Part shown: positions 20,554-31,981 of the stretch, one piece after another
Numbering within the stretch: the first letter of the stretch is position 1
Layout of the letters: each line of letters opens with the position of its first letter
Assembly: GCF_029407905.1 (NCBI RefSeq)
Contig: NC_073629.1
Location: 53,952,301 to 54,016,300 of the forward strand
From: Bubalus kerabau
Lineage: Eukaryota; Chordata; Mammalia; Artiodactyla; Bovidae
Direction: 5' to 3'
DNA length: 64,000 nucleotides
Made by a program: the position numbers and the translations under genes
Notes under the pieces: generated by a model
Told to the model about the DNA's origin: nothing
The model's database searches: none
The model's input: the letters and a program-made list of their open reading frames with translations, nothing else

Positions 20554-22611
20554 AAAAAGTGCAACTATTATGAGGTTAAGTGGTTCATTTCACACCAAAC
20601 CAACTGTGACAAGTACCACCTCTGAAGGAAAGCAGATCCTATGTTCCCTTCCAGTCACTGAAGACAAATGGCAAGAAAAAGAATACTTTTCTTTGTGCTT
20701 ATTCACGGTTAGTTTGGCTCACTTGGTGCAGCTTTTTTTGTTGTTGTTGTTGCAGCTCTTTGAGTTTTTCCCACAAGAAAGAGCTAAACCCATGTCAGAT
20801 ACCTAAAGTGTTCCTTCAACAAATACTGCAATATCCTCCCTATGATGTGGCCAGAGAAAATGTCAGAATCTGTCTGAGTGAAGTAAGACAGAAAAACTAC
20901 ACTGTCGTGTTAAGATGGAGGAGTATACACAATCAATCCATTTCATTTTGTGTTTCTGCTAACTTTAACTGGACTACACAGAATCTTTTGTTTCTTTACA
21001 GAAATTCTAGAGTTATCCATGAATCCCCAGGATGAGAATATCTAATATAATTGGGGAAGTGTTACCATGCTCACAAATTCAAATGATGAAGAACAAATCG
21101 GGCTTTGCAAAACATGTATAAAACCAACATACATGTTAATGCCCATGGTCGACCAGCTTAATATAGAGGGCCCCAGAGAGAAATACTTCAGAATTCCATA
21201 ACTTCACCTACTTCAGGGCTTGTTTCAGGAATGAAGAGTAGATAATCATTTGTTTCGAATGCACAGCAAGTGAGCAGGGAATTTGAAAGGTGAGGGAGGG
21301 AATATTCTTATTGGGGATGAAATGGAAATTATTTACTCTGGCGATCCTCATTATCCTGTTGATTTCCATCCAGCTGACACCAAGAGGTCCCCTTATTCCC
21401 CGCCTACCTCTTACAATTGTCTATTCCCTTTGATTTTGCGACAAAAATTTGCAAGTCTGAAACTTATATTTCACCTGAAATATTAATATTCAAGCTCCAG
21501 GTATTAAAAGGAGGAAGAGAGAAGGCCCTCACTTTCAAATCCACAGTCAATGCTCTAATACATTGAAGACGTTTGACAAGCATAATTGCATGTCCGATTA
21601 TCAATGGGTTATCAACATTTACCAACGTTGCTTTTGTTGGCTTTTTTCCTAGTGCAGTCACTTCATGCAAAATTCTAAATGTGTGCCAGACATGCAGAAA
21701 AAAATAAAGCCTAATTAATCTTTTCTGTTTTTTTTTTTTTCATGAGACTAGAAATACATTTTGCTTGTGGTCTGTTGTAGGGAACAGATCTTGTTAAAAA
21801 GGAAGATATCTCTTAGACGAGAAATATTCTCAGGGCATGGGGAGGAAAAACCATTAAAGAGTTTAACTCTGCTAAAACAAGATCCCTAGCTGCCTTGTGC
21901 CCCCAGGCAACTCATGCAAAGGGTACAATTTGAGAGCTTGATTAAGTAGGCTCTGCTGCAGTTCCCAGTCCATAGCACCCTGTCCAGGGCCCACAACCCC
22001 CAACCCTTGCCTCAAGTTCAACTTCTGATTCATCAGTGCAACACTGCATAGTGAACTTGAGTCAGACTGGATAGGCTCTCAGTTCAACAATGTATTAACC
22101 ACCTGATCATAACTCTTCGTTTTTTTGGTTTTTTGTTTTTTCCTGGTAAAATGAGTAAGAAACTGATTTTAAAATTTACCTCACAGACTTATTCTAAAAA
22201 ATAATTTATATAAAGGCCCTAAAACAATTACAGTAGGAACTCAACCAATGTTTCCTTCTCCCAGAAACTGATTCCTACCCAGGACTTCTTTGTTAAACAT
22301 TTTGGGAAAAAAACACTATGTAAGGGACAATTCTACAACTAGACAACTTATTATGAGCCTATAGCCATTCAATTAAAACAGACTATAAACACTTTTTAAA
22401 ATGTGTGTGCTGTATTAATCATATCCAAACTATCCACTGTTACTAATTTATACCAAAGGGGGATTATGCTTGTTGATACAGGCCTTAGATCTAAATCAGC
22501 AAGCCAGCACTACTTTGATGGGTTCCAATTTGATGTTGTTTGGAAAGCAACTTTAATAAGTTCCTCAAACTCCTCTTTCTTATAAATCCTTGAAAGAAAT
22601 TGCAAGAGTCT
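20554..22611. other. Unassigned, repeat-poor DNA
   Basis: About 2 kb without a recognised repeat except short homopolymers: a (TTG)n run near 20736-20752 and a poly(T) near 21727. The 21530-21720 block is A+T-rich with homeodomain-like words (cataattgcatg, cctaattaatc). ORFs of 60-91 codons lack recognisable motifs. Confidence 0.45.
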
Positions 22612-22625
22612 TTTACCGTAGGGTT

Positions 22626-23150
22626 CAGTTCAATTCATTTCAGTCGCTCAGTAGTATACAACTCTTTGTGACCCCATGGACTGCAACATGCCAGGCTTCC
22701 CTGTCCATCACCAACTCCCGGAGCTTGCTCAAACTCATGTCTATTGAGTCAGTGGTGCCATCCAACCATCTCATCCTCTGTTGTCCCCTTCTCCTCCTGC
22801 CTTCAATCTTTCCCAGCATCCCAGGATCTTTTCCAATGAGTCAGTTCTTCACATCAGGTGGCCGAAGTATTGGAGTTTCAGCTTTATCATTGGTCCTTCC
22901 AATGAATATTCAGGGCTGATTTCCTTTAGGATTGACTGGTTTGATCTCCTTGCAGTCCAACAGACTCTCAAAAGTCTTCTCCAACACCACAGTTCAAAAG
23001 CATCAATTCTTTGGCACTCAGCTTTCTTTACGGTCCAACTCTCACATTTGTACATGACTACTGGAAAAATCATAGCTTTGAGTAGACGGACCTTTATTGG
23101 CAAAGTAATGTCTCTGCTTTTTAATATGCTGTCTAGATTGGTCATAGCTT
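22626..23150 (-). mobile_element. BovB 3' fragment (525 bp)
   Basis: The reverse strand encodes the ORF2 C-terminal part and ends at the BovB 3' tail, at the left edge. It is 5'-truncated just upstream of the MTNLDSIL block. The codon matching the TGA in the copy at 20105 reads CAA here. Confidence 0.93.
22849..23145 (-). pseudogene. BovB ORF2 C-terminal fragment
   Basis: Ninety-eight open codons of the C-terminal domain (MTNLDSILKSRDITLPIKVR, then ESWTVKKAECQRIDAFELWC). They lie downstream of the RT catalytic motifs, so no catalytic residue is present. The frame ends at a stop after YFGHLM, past which homology continues. It is useful mainly as a sequence comparison for the read-through codon. 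Confidence 0.88.
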
Positions 23151-23365
23151 TACCCTAGAGTAGCAGACTCTTTCTCAGCAAAGGAGGCTATATAACTAAG
23201 CTCTGCTGGCTTCTATTTAGGTAACCGTGACAAACAAGACTTCCATCACCATGGGGTCAGCCTCTTGGAAAACAGGACTTCCTCTCTCAGTCCCAGAAGC
23301 TGATGTTGTTCTTTCCCAACTAGGAGAGGAAGTGAAGACCAAGTTGTTTAGGGTGTTAGTAAGAT

Positions 23366-23575
23366 TCCTAAGACTGGTGACTATGGTAAAGAGTCTGTCT
23401 GCAATGTGGGAGGCCTGGGTTCAATCCCTGGGTTGGGAAGATCCCCTGAGAATGGAATGGCAACCCACTCCTATATTCTTGCCTGGAGAATCCCATGGAC
23501 AAAGAAGCCTGGCGGGCTACAGTTCATGGGGTCACAAAGATTCGGACACAACTAATGACTAACGCTTTCACTTTC
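23366..23575 (+). mobile_element. Bov-tA SINE
   Basis: The head is decayed (gactggtgactatggtaaag), the body is intact and the tail ends in a TTTCACTTTCA-like motif. It ends cleanly in acgctttcactttcaaag. Confidence 0.92.
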
Positions 23576-23735
23576 AAAGACCCTCAACAAGCCACATAAT
23601 AGTTCAACTGCCCATCCAGAAAGAACTCTGTTCTTTCTCCAAGGTCAGGCCACCCTGACAGCAGACATCTTAAAATAAAACAAATCACCAGACCTCCCTA
23701 GAGAGGGTAGTTTTACTCCTCAGTATAGAAGGTTC

Positions 23736-24011
23736 TGGAGAAGGCGATGGCACCCCACTCCAGTACTCTTGCCTGGAAAATCCCATGGATGGAGGAGCCT
23801 GGTAAGCTGCAGTCCATGGGGTTGCAAAGAGTCAGACATGACTGAGCGACTTCACTTTCACTTTTCACTTTCCTGCATTGGAGAAGGAAATGGCAACCCA
23901 CTGCAGTGTTCTTGCCTGGAGAATCCCAGGGACGGGGGAGCCTGGTGGGCTGCCGTCTCTGGGGTTGTACAGAGTCGGACACAACTGAAGCGGCTTAGCA
24001 GCAGCAGCAGC
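23736..24011 (+). mobile_element. BOV-A2 SINE (Bov-A dimer)
   Basis: Two Bov-A monomers in tandem, without a tRNA head, joined by the ttcacttttcactttcctgc linker and ending in a (CAG)n tail. Flanks tatagaaggttc and catagaaggctc are a near-match TSD of about 11 bp. Confidence 0.93.
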
Positions 24012-24022
24012 ATAGAAGGCTC

Positions 24023-24844
24023 AGTAACCAATTAGAAGCACAGCACAGCCTCTCAAGCCAAGTGGTATCTCTGGGACCACCGATGGGCCATGATTTATGA
24101 TGAAGTCTTAAGATTTATTTTGAAGTTCATCACATACCAGTGACAATGTAACAGAAAAGAGGAATAAAACCACCTATCCCATATGCACAGTTAGAGTTCT
24201 ATTAAAATGGAAAGTCAAAACGCTTTGTGTCACATTTTCAGACCAGACAAGAAAAAAAAAAATTATATTGTAGGTAGTTCTCACTCTTTGCAAAATAGAA
24301 TAAAGCTCTTGGTCTGATCCCAATCCCAATATCAAAAAGGACCGTTTACTTAATGTAAAAAAAAAAAAAAAAGCTCATCAATTTATCATTAACAAGAGCA
24401 TTACTACCTAATGCAAGAGAACTACCCTTCCCCAGGGATTCTGTTAATTGGAGGCTAGAGCTAGACAATAAGCATGAGAGCCGGGTGGCCGCAGGAAGAA
24501 ACACAGTACACTCACTCTGTGTTCCCAATAGAAGATGCTGCACGATGGCCCACTATAACCGATGAGCTCCTGGCACACTCAAAACAGGGAAGGGGCTGAA
24601 GGGAGGAAAGTCAAACTTTCACATGGGCACCTTCTGGAATTCTCTTGTTGCTAGTGACCCATGCTTATTTTCAACACACAGTCCCCAGTGGCTCTAGGTT
24701 TCTGCCCAGCGTTCTCAGCCTCGGTTTGTGAGCATGTAAACTTGCAGTTTGGGAGTGGTGCTCCCTGGAATAATAAATGTAAATGAGCACATTTCTCAAA
24801 GGCTAAGATGCTGCTGTTAGCTTCATCCTAGGTAGTCCAGCAAT
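24023..24844. other. Unassigned DNA
   Basis: Contains an A16 run (24357-24372) and no recognised feature. A 65-codon reverse ORF beside it includes the poly(A)-encoded FFFFF run and is not credible. Confidence 0.45.
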
Positions 24845-25060
24845 AATATCAAACACTAAGTGGTATTTAAGCCCTCTGTTGGTATTAACTAATTTAATCC
24901 CCGCTCAAGAAATCTAAGAAGTAAGGGCTATTATATTTCCTATTTTACAAATGAGAAAGACAAGGCACAAAAAAAGAATGATAACTTGCTCTTGGTCACA
25001 AAGTCAATACATAGGACGATTAAAATTTGAACACAAGATTTCTGGCCTCAGAATCCAAGT
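24845..25060 (-). repeat. MIR SINE
   Basis: Reverse MIR: taatttaatccccgctcaag, tattttacaaatgagaaaga, then caaggcacaaaaaaagaatg and cttgctcttggtcacaaag. The core is clear despite divergence. Confidence 0.8.
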
Positions 25061-25194
25061 TTTTAAGGTATACTATACAGGTATACTATAATACCTGTCA
25101 ATCCCACTAGTAATAAAATAAGAGTGAAGAAATGAATCCATGACTTGGAACTCAGAGATAACCAATGCATAATCAAGAGTTCACAGTGGTAATG

Positions 25195-25475
25195 TTGAGT
25201 TTTTTCAAATAGACTGTAGACTTTGAAATCAGTCAGACTCAAGTTCAAATCCTAGATAGGCCCTATTGCATATTAGTCAGTGAAACTTGAACAAGTTATT
25301 TGACTATCCCAAGCCTCACTTTCTAATCTTTACAATGGAGATAATACCAGTACATACCTCATAGAGTTATGAGAATTAAGTCACATGTCACCTGGATAAG
25401 CATACATGTGTTACTCTAGCTACATATTTAGTGCACCATAAGCAGTAACTGTAATCATCTCCATTATTATTTATT
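25195..25475 (+). repeat. MIR SINE
   Basis: Sense MIR: actttgaaatcagtcagactc, caagttcaaatcctagatag, acaagttatttgactatccc and acctcatagagttatgagaa. It is a separate insertion opposing the copy about 150 bp to the left. Confidence 0.85.
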
Positions 25476-26019
25476 ACCCACAACTTTCCATTGTAGGTAA
25501 GCATTTGGAAGGAATGATCTTTCTTCACCCCACTGCTTTCAAAAGCCCACACATGTGAGATGACTGGTGGGGATTAGGGGTATCGGCTGCAGCTAAGGAT
25601 CACAGCAAAGCTAAGGGGCTCACAGGGACCAAACCCCTCAACCTTGGCTTCATTAGCAAGTTTCTCTAGCTGAGCTAACCCAGCCCATGCCAGTCAAGCA
25701 TTCCCTTGCAAATATAAATCATTACCCAATAAACCACAGACATACAAGACTGTCCACAGCAGATAAAGCTGTGGGTCAGGATCCCCAATCCCTGAGGCTT
25801 TGTGGAAAGAAAGGAAAAAGCTACAGCATTAATTATATAAACAGTTACTTGGAAAATGCTTTAAGCAAGTGTTTTAGATTCCCTTTTAATTAGGATAAAT
25901 AATTACTGCACTTTCATCTTGCAATGAGCTCCCAAACTCTCCCATGCCCATCTTCAAACACCAACTAGAAATACACAAAGATAGAGTGAATAAACTAACT
26001 GTGTGCACTTTTAAAGCCA
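25476..26019. other. Unassigned DNA
   Basis: No recognised repeat or exon. Confidence 0.5.
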
Positions 26020-26105
26020 CTTTATCTGTCCGGATCTTAGCTTCACCACCTGTACAATGAGGAGGTTGGTCAAGGTATGTCTCCAAGGCCCCTTCCAATA
26101 GATTA
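26020..26105 (+). repeat. MIR-type SINE fragment
   Basis: The stretch acctgtacaatgaggaggtt followed by caaggccccttccaata resembles the core and 3' part of a MIR-family element. It is short and diverged. Confidence 0.5.
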
Positions 26106-26845
26106 TCCGCAACTCTGGGCAGTGCTTTGGGGCTGACATAATGGCTACATCACTTTACTCATCCCATGTTTTTTTTCCTAGGGAGCAGCATAGCATTTGA
26201 AGGTATTAATTGTATTTGTTTATTGAGCTTCAAAAACTCTTTTGCAAATGCAAACATCAAGACATCCAACAATTCCGAAAGTATGCCATGGAATAGAGAA
26301 ACTCAAAATAACAGGTCTGAAAAATGTCTGGAAAATAGTTCAAATGAGGAATAGTTAAAGAACTGAAGATGTCCTTGGGAAATTACAAAGTTATCTCTTT
26401 TAATTAAACTTATTCTGAAGGGCTCCAGAACTGGAATCAATGAATTAACATTGCAAGGAGAGAGAGGCAGTACATAACTTTATAAGAAATAGCCTTCTAT
26501 CCAAGATAATGGTTCAAGATGGAAAAAAATTATATAGCTATGAGCATCACTGAAAGAAATGTAAAGACTTCCTATCAAGATGCCTAGAGGAAATCCTTCA
26601 CTTGGGATCATAAATGGAGCCGTGTATGCTAAGTGCATATTATCTTTGAGATTCTGTCCTGACTCCCTGCAGATAATTAATAACTTCTTCATCCAAGCCT
26701 CATAAACACCATTTAAATAACTCTAGTAGAGCACTTACATGTGATGTTATAATATTTGTTTATTGATGTCACCCTCATCAAACCAAGAGTGTCTCATTAT
26801 CCTTCGTCTACATCTGTCACAGCTCCAAGTACATGGTAAATTCTT
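26106..26845. other. Unassigned DNA
   Basis: No gene recognised. Possible L2/MIR 3'-end remnant near 26800-26850 (tccaagtacatggtaaattc). Confidence 0.45.
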
Positions 26846-26856
26846 AATAAATACTG

Positions 26857-27056
26857 TGTGTTAGTTGCTCAGTTGTGTCCGACTCTTTGCAATCCCATGG
26901 ACTGTAACCCACCAGGCTGCTTGCTCTGTCCATGGAATTCTCCAGGCAAGGATACTGGAGTGGGCTGACATTCTCTTCTCCAGGGGATCCTCCCAACACA
27001 GGGATTGAACACAGGTCTCCTGCATTGCAGGCAGATTCTTTACCATCTAAGCTACC
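26857..27056 (-). mobile_element. Bov-tA SINE
   Basis: Reversed Bov-tA body with a head trimmed at gctacc, lacking the usual ggaagccc. The 11-bp repeat aataaatactg at 26846-26856 and 27057-27067 is a perfect TSD, so the trimmed head was the inserted form. Confidence 0.94.
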
Positions 27057-27164
27057 AATAAATACTGGCTGAATAATAAAAATAAATCATGACCAAGTAG
27101 TTTAGAAGACTGCCCTTGCCTTCAGAGATGCTTGCAATCTAACTGAAAAGTCAAGATGAACATG

Positions 27165-27375
27165 AAAAGTGAAGGTGTTAGTGGCTCAGTCATGACCGAC
27201 TCTTTGCGACCCCATGGACTGTAGCACACCAGGCTCCTCTGTCCCCAGAATTCTCCAGGCAAGTATACCAGAGTGGGTTACCATGTCCTACTGCAGGGGA
27301 TCTTCCAGATCCAGGGATCAAACCTGGGTCTCCTGCATTGCAAGCAGATTCTTTACCATCTAAGCCACCATAGCT
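27165..27375 (-). mobile_element. Bov-tA SINE
   Basis: Second reversed copy about 100 bp from the previous one, with the same general organisation (gttagtggctcagtcatgac tail, head ending taagccacca). The two differ internally, so they are independent insertions. Confidence 0.93.
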
Positions 27376-27489
27376 GAACCAAATGTTATATAGTTATTAA
27401 TATATGTAATATCTTGGACTCAGTGAAGACTTGGTAAGTGTTTAGGAAACATGTTCATTTGACAGCACTTGAGCATTAAGTGGTGTCCA

Positions 27490-27770
27490 GAGCTTTTCAG
27501 TCAACGAGCAGAGGCTGCTGAGGCTGACCTGAGCATCCTCAAAATCTGGCCCCACCTGCTTGATGGCATTTCTCTCTAAAATACCAGCTGATTCCTCACA
27601 GTCTCCCAAACTCATTCACATTCTTGCTTCTGTGCTTTGGCTCAAGACCCTTCTATTAGCTGGACTTCCTTCCTCTTCCTTTTCTAGAAAACCATGATCC
27701 TTTCCTCTCCAGAATTCCCCATCACTCACTCACCACCTAATAGCATGTCTGTCACCCATTCACTAAGCAG
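27490..27770 (+). repeat. Possible L2 remnant
   Basis: The sequence around ctcaaaatctggccccacct and the following pyrimidine-rich run resemble the L2 3' half. It is short and strongly diverged. Confidence 0.4.
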
Positions 27771-27904
27771 TTGGCTCTTCAGTATGTATGGGTTTAGCTA
27801 AACTTTACAGATACAAATGAGGAGACATAGTTCTTGCCCTCAAGATGTTCAATGTTCATTGGAAGCCAAACTATTTATATAAACAGTTATGATTTTTGCT
27901 TTTT

Positions 27905-28262
27905 TTTATTTGTCCAAGATTTTTTAAATTGGAGAATAATTGCTTTTACAACGTTGTGGCAGTCTCTGCCGTACATCAATGAGAATCAGTCATAATTATC
28001 CCCTCAGGGGTTTCCCAGGTGGTGCTGGTGGTAAAGAACCCACCTGCCAATGCAGGAGACATAAGAGACATAGGTTTGATCCCTGAGTTGGGAAGATCCC
28101 CTGGAGGAGGGCATGGCAACCCACTCCAGTATTCTTGCCTGGAGAATCCCATGGACAGAGAAGTCTAGCTGACTACAGTCCATAAGGTTACGAAGAGTAG
28201 GACACAACTGAAGTGACTTAGCACATATATATATATCCCTCCCCCTTGAGCTTCCCCTACCC
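27905..28262 (-). mobile_element. L1 3' UTR end, split by a SINE
   Basis: Reverse L1 3' terminus (ttaaattggagaataattgc) interrupted after cagtcataattat, and resuming at atatccctcccccttgagct. The interrupting segment is a Bov-tA SINE, so the L1 is older. Confidence 0.85.
28007..28226 (+). mobile_element. Bov-tA SINE nested in L1
   Basis: Begins ggggtttcccaggtggtgct and ends at gaagtgacttagcac, inside an L1 3' UTR. A short repeat of atcccctc/atccctc-like sequence flanks it, but a clean TSD was not resolved. Confidence 0.92.
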
Positions 28263-28299
28263 AGCTGTTTTTGATTTCTTCTACTTTTTGGAAGCATGT

Positions 28300-28666
28300 T
28301 GAGGGTGGACTGAATGCTAGTGGCTCAGGTGATTGTCTGGTTGTGATTGTTCCTCAATGTAAATACAACCTTTTTTTTCTGTAATAGCAGAAACTTTGAA
28401 AATTGACCTTTGCTACAAACATGCTAACCATCACTGACCCTGATTTCCACTGTGCCTTTCCCCCTTTAAGCTGTTCTCTACTTTGTCTAAGAGAAGTAAA
28501 GCAGCTGGTTTACAGTTTTTGAGTTGGTTTTTAACTGATAAAGACTCAACTTTTCTTTTGCCTGAACCTTGTTACAGCCAAACTGTAACAAACTATAAAG
28601 CTGAAACACTTTATTTTGCTGTTTCAACTTCAAAATAAAAAGAAACAAACCAAAAAAAAAAAAAAA
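28300..28666 (+). other. Poly(A)-tailed segment, possible processed transcript copy
   Basis: An AATAAA signal at 28634-28639 is followed 12 bp later by an A15 run (28652-28666), the arrangement of a retroposed mRNA 3' end. The sequence upstream does not resemble any repeat I recognise, and no conserved reading frame was seen. The 5' limit is unknown; I set it loosely at the end of the L1 piece. A chance A-rich run is the alternative. Confidence 0.35.
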
Positions 28667-28764
28667 GAAATAAAAAGAACTCCCCCTGGACCTGAAAGTG
28701 TTTGAGGTCTTGAAGAGGTCCTGCAAGGGTTATTCTTTTTCCAGTGCTCTTTTTGTCACCTTAA

Positions 28765-28855
28765 AGCAGATGTAAGCTTCCTGAAGGCAGAGTCAGCTTT
28801 TATTTACTTGTGGGTCCCACATGGCAACTAGCAGAGAGCCATACATAGAGAAACT
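28765..28855 (+). repeat. L2 3'-end fragment
   Basis: The run gtaagcttcctgaaggcaga then actagcagagagccatacat resembles the L2 3' terminus. It is short. Confidence 0.5.
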
Positions 28856-29180
28856 TCCGGCTAAATATTTATGGAAGCAATACAAGAGTAGACTCATTCA
28901 TATGCATGCTCCTGTGCTCTTGGAGTCATCCATGATATTTAACACAATTCATTCTATGTCCTGTTCCTTGGCTGTTTCATGGGACCTATTCTTGGTACTT
29001 CAGTTTAGTAGGTTTCTTGAAGACAGGAATACTGGCTCATAACTTTATCTTGTATTGCCAGTAAAGGTTTGTTGATTCACATGTGTTGTTTTATCTAGAA
29101 TGAATTTATCCTGCTATGTTAGATCTTCTGAAAGAAAAAAAAGATGACTGCCTCACATTAACAGAACTAGAATAAGCTCC

Positions 29181-29426
29181 AGGCCAGAATACTGGAGTGA
29201 GTAGCCTTTCCCTTCTCCAGGGGGTCTTCCCAACCCAGGGATCAAACCCAGGTCTCCCACATTGCAGGTAGATTCTTTACCAGCTGAGCCACAAGGGAAG
29301 CCAAAAATACTAGAGTGGGTAGCCTATCATTTCTCCAGGGGATCTTCTTGACCCAGGAATCAAACTGGCATCTCCTGCATTGCAAGTGGATTCTTTACCA
29401 ACTGAGCTATGAGGGAAGCCCAGAAT
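29181..29426 (-). mobile_element. Dimeric tRNA-headed SINE
   Basis: Two reversed head-containing units lie in tandem with the same junction as the dimer at 10299 (stattcttgggcttcc-like, here actagtatttttggcttccc when reversed). The tail has decayed to ggagcttattctag. A further monomer SINE abuts its left side in sequence reading order. Confidence 0.85.
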
Positions 29427-29439
29427 ATGCTACCCTGAA

Positions 29440-29571
29440 AGTGAAAGTGAAGTGAAGTCACTCAGTCGTGTCCAACTCTTAGCGACCCCATGGACTGCAG
29501 CCTACCAAGCTCCTCCGTCCATGGGATTTTCCAGGCAAGAGTACTGGAGTGGGGTGCCATTGCCTTCTCCC
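29440..29571 (-). mobile_element. Bov-A monomer SINE
   Basis: A 132-bp reversed Bov-A unit with a gaaagtgaaagtgaagtgaa tail. The 13-bp repeat atgctaccctgaa is exact at 29427-29439 and 29572-29584, so this short form inserted on its own, next to the older dimer. Confidence 0.95.
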
Positions 29572-29584
29572 ATGCTACCCTGAA

Positions 29585-30351
29585 GCACACCCTAAAAAGT
29601 ATATGTTATAGCATTGCTCAGTTGAGTAATTCACTCAGGAGGGTTTCTATTGAATGAGGTTTCAGCAGGCTGCACTTGGGGCTGCACAGTGCCTTTCAAT
29701 TGGTGATAGGCATCTCATATGCAGATTTATAAGCAGCATCAGTACTGTGGTATATTCCTTGTGAATTAACTCATCAATGGCTTCTAATGCAATGCAAGAA
29801 ATGATAGTCACTACACAGAACTTTAGGAGAAAGGGAATGAAGGAGAGAAAGGAGACAGAAGAGAATGAGAATGTATTCCAGAAGATAAAGGAACAAAAAA
29901 TTTTATTCACCACAAGAATAAATAGACTGCATCAACAGACTCAAGCTCAGGCAGACCAGGACAATACTACATGGCCTCCATATGGTTTCAAAAGATCCAT
30001 TCAGAAAGAACTGCAGTAAACCTTCCTAAGAAGTGTAACAACAGAATGACTAGGTTTCTCCAAACAGTCCCATGTTGACTCCAGGCTAAAGAATGAATGC
30101 CTTGGTTGGCTTGTCACATTGTCAAATACAGACAGCTGTATAGTTCCCCTTTCTGAGAGTCCACGGCAATCACACTGAAATGAGGCATCAACCAAGAGAC
30201 CATAGTCCAGAGAGGTGAGCAAGCAGCCTTCAAGGTGCCCAAGAAACAAGATTCCAGTGTCTAAGAAGGCCCTAGAGGAGCTCTGCTACTATAAGCCCAC
30301 TTTCAAAGAAGCACAAAGGATGACTATGCTCTGAGTGCTGGGAAACCACAT
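29585..30351. other. Unassigned DNA
   Basis: No repeat was recognised. An 80-codon ORF at 29777-30019 is rich in K, E and Q (IKEQKILFTTRINRLHQQTQ) and has no recognised domain. A 20-bp word here recurs at 60358. Confidence 0.4.
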
Positions 30352-30363
30352 AGTTATGTGCAT

Positions 30364-30628
30364 GCTGCTGCTACTGCTAAGTTGCTTCAGTCATGTCCGA
30401 TTCTGTGTGACCCGAGACGGCAGCCCACCCGTCCCTGGGATTCTCCAGGCAAGAACGCTGGAGTGGGTTGCTATTTCCTTCTCCAAGGCATGAAAGTGAA
30501 AAGTGAAAGTGAAGTCGCTCAGTCGTTCCCAACTCTTAGCGACCCCATGGACTGCAGCCTACCAGGCTCCTTCGTCCATGGGATTTTCCAGGCAAGAGTA
30601 CTGGAGTGGGGTGCCACTGCCTTCTCCG
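30364..30628 (-). mobile_element. BOV-A2 SINE
   Basis: Reversed Bov-A dimer with the CTGCTGCTGCTA end at the left. The 12-bp repeat agttatgtgcat is exact at 30352-30363 and 30629-30640, marking a fairly recent insertion. Confidence 0.96.
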
Positions 30629-30640
30629 AGTTATGTGCAT

Positions 30641-31701
30641 ATGGATGAAAAAAAAGGAAAACATTCCCTAGTTCTTGCTTCATTTTTTTAAGCATTTAAA
30701 GATACAGGCATCCTGACAAATTATGGTCACCATGCTAGTGCAGAGCTCCAGATCCTACATCTGAACATTTAAAAACATTTTAAAAACTATTAGCAAAATA
30801 GTGTAGAGTAAGCTTACTTTTAATGTATGTACACCAGCAGAGTGGTCCTTAGAATACTAAAGTTATTCTGCATGAGTTAGTAAATAGCTCTGCCCTCAAG
30901 CCTCCAAGTGTTCCTAAGCTGCCCCAGCCTTTCTTCCCAGGACATGCCAGCTCTCTCCCCATAGGGTTAATGCCTGGCACTGCAGTAGGCCTTGGGTCCC
31001 TTTACCAGCTTCTCAAGGCAACCTGGTGTTTGTGTCAGGCTTATGAGCATCTTGTTTCCGTCTAGGTACAAGAAACCCAAGTATCAGAAAGTTGCTAGAT
31101 GAGATGGAATCAAGCAAGTGCTAACCTGGCTGGAAATGGGCCCAGATGGCCATGTCTATGGAGGCACAAGTTGTTCACTGGCTTCTACTCAGTTTTCACA
31201 TCTTTGGCTAAATATGTTAGAAACCTATAAAGCATTTGAGTGTGGTCTCTACCCCACAACCTGAAAGCCCCTACAAAGCTATAGCCCTTAGACAGCAAGG
31301 GCTCAGCAAATTCTAAACCAGATAAATGAACTCTACACCTAGACACAATTTCAGTGCAACTGTTGAACATCAAGGATAAGAAAATCCTAAAAGATATCAA
31401 AGAGGAAAAGGTAGACCATATACTAAGGAATGACAATTAGTTCCTCAGGAGGCCTGAGTAATAGTATATGCTGGAAGTCATAGATATTGTCTTCAAAATG
31501 TCTAGGGAAAATCCTTACTGACAGAGAGTTCTATATCTAACCAAACTTGTCTTTAGGAGTAAGAACAGACCAATGGAAGATGGGTGATTAGTCATAGTCT
31601 CAAACTGAGACACATGTAACTATGTATAAGAAACAACATTAAGTAAAGAAACTATACACTTTTGGCAAATTTGAATAAGAATTGACTATTATTAAGAATG
31701 C
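30641..31701. other. Unassigned DNA
   Basis: No repeat or exon recognised over about 1 kb. An 83-codon reverse ORF (31185-31436) lacks recognisable motifs. Confidence 0.45.
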
Positions 31702-31960
31702 TCCTGCTGCTGCTAAGTAGCTCAGTCGTGTCCGACTCTGTGCGACCCCAGAGGCGGCAGCCCACCAGGCTCCGCCGTCCCTGGGATTCTCCAGGCAAGA
31801 ACACTGGAGTGGGTTGCCATTTCCTTCTCCAATGCAGGAAAGTGAAAAGTGAAAGCAAAGTCGCTCAGTTGTGTCCGACTCTTAGTGACCCCATGGACTG
31901 CAGCCCACTAGACTTCTCCATCCATGGGATTTGCCAGGCAAGAGTACTGGAGTGCGGTAA
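31702..31960 (-). mobile_element. BOV-A2 SINE
   Basis: Reversed Bov-A dimer with the (CTG)n end at the left and a gaaagtgaaaagtgaaagc linker between units. An A12 run lies about 10 bp to its right. No clean TSD was seen. Confidence 0.94.
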
Positions 31961-31981
31961 CAGTCACTTAAAAAAAAAAAA

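Noticed and set aside
23769..24035. 88-codon and similar ORFs with CLENP or EWVAI motifs
   Set aside because: These motifs are translations of Bov-tA/BOV-A2 SINEs and recur across the window.
24357..24372. A16 run as the tail of a retroposed gene
   Set aside because: No AATAAA at the right distance and no TSD or element recognised beside it.
29777..30019. 80-codon K/E/Q-rich ORF as a small protein gene
   Set aside because: No recognised motif, no start context or splice signals, and ORFs of this length are expected by chance.
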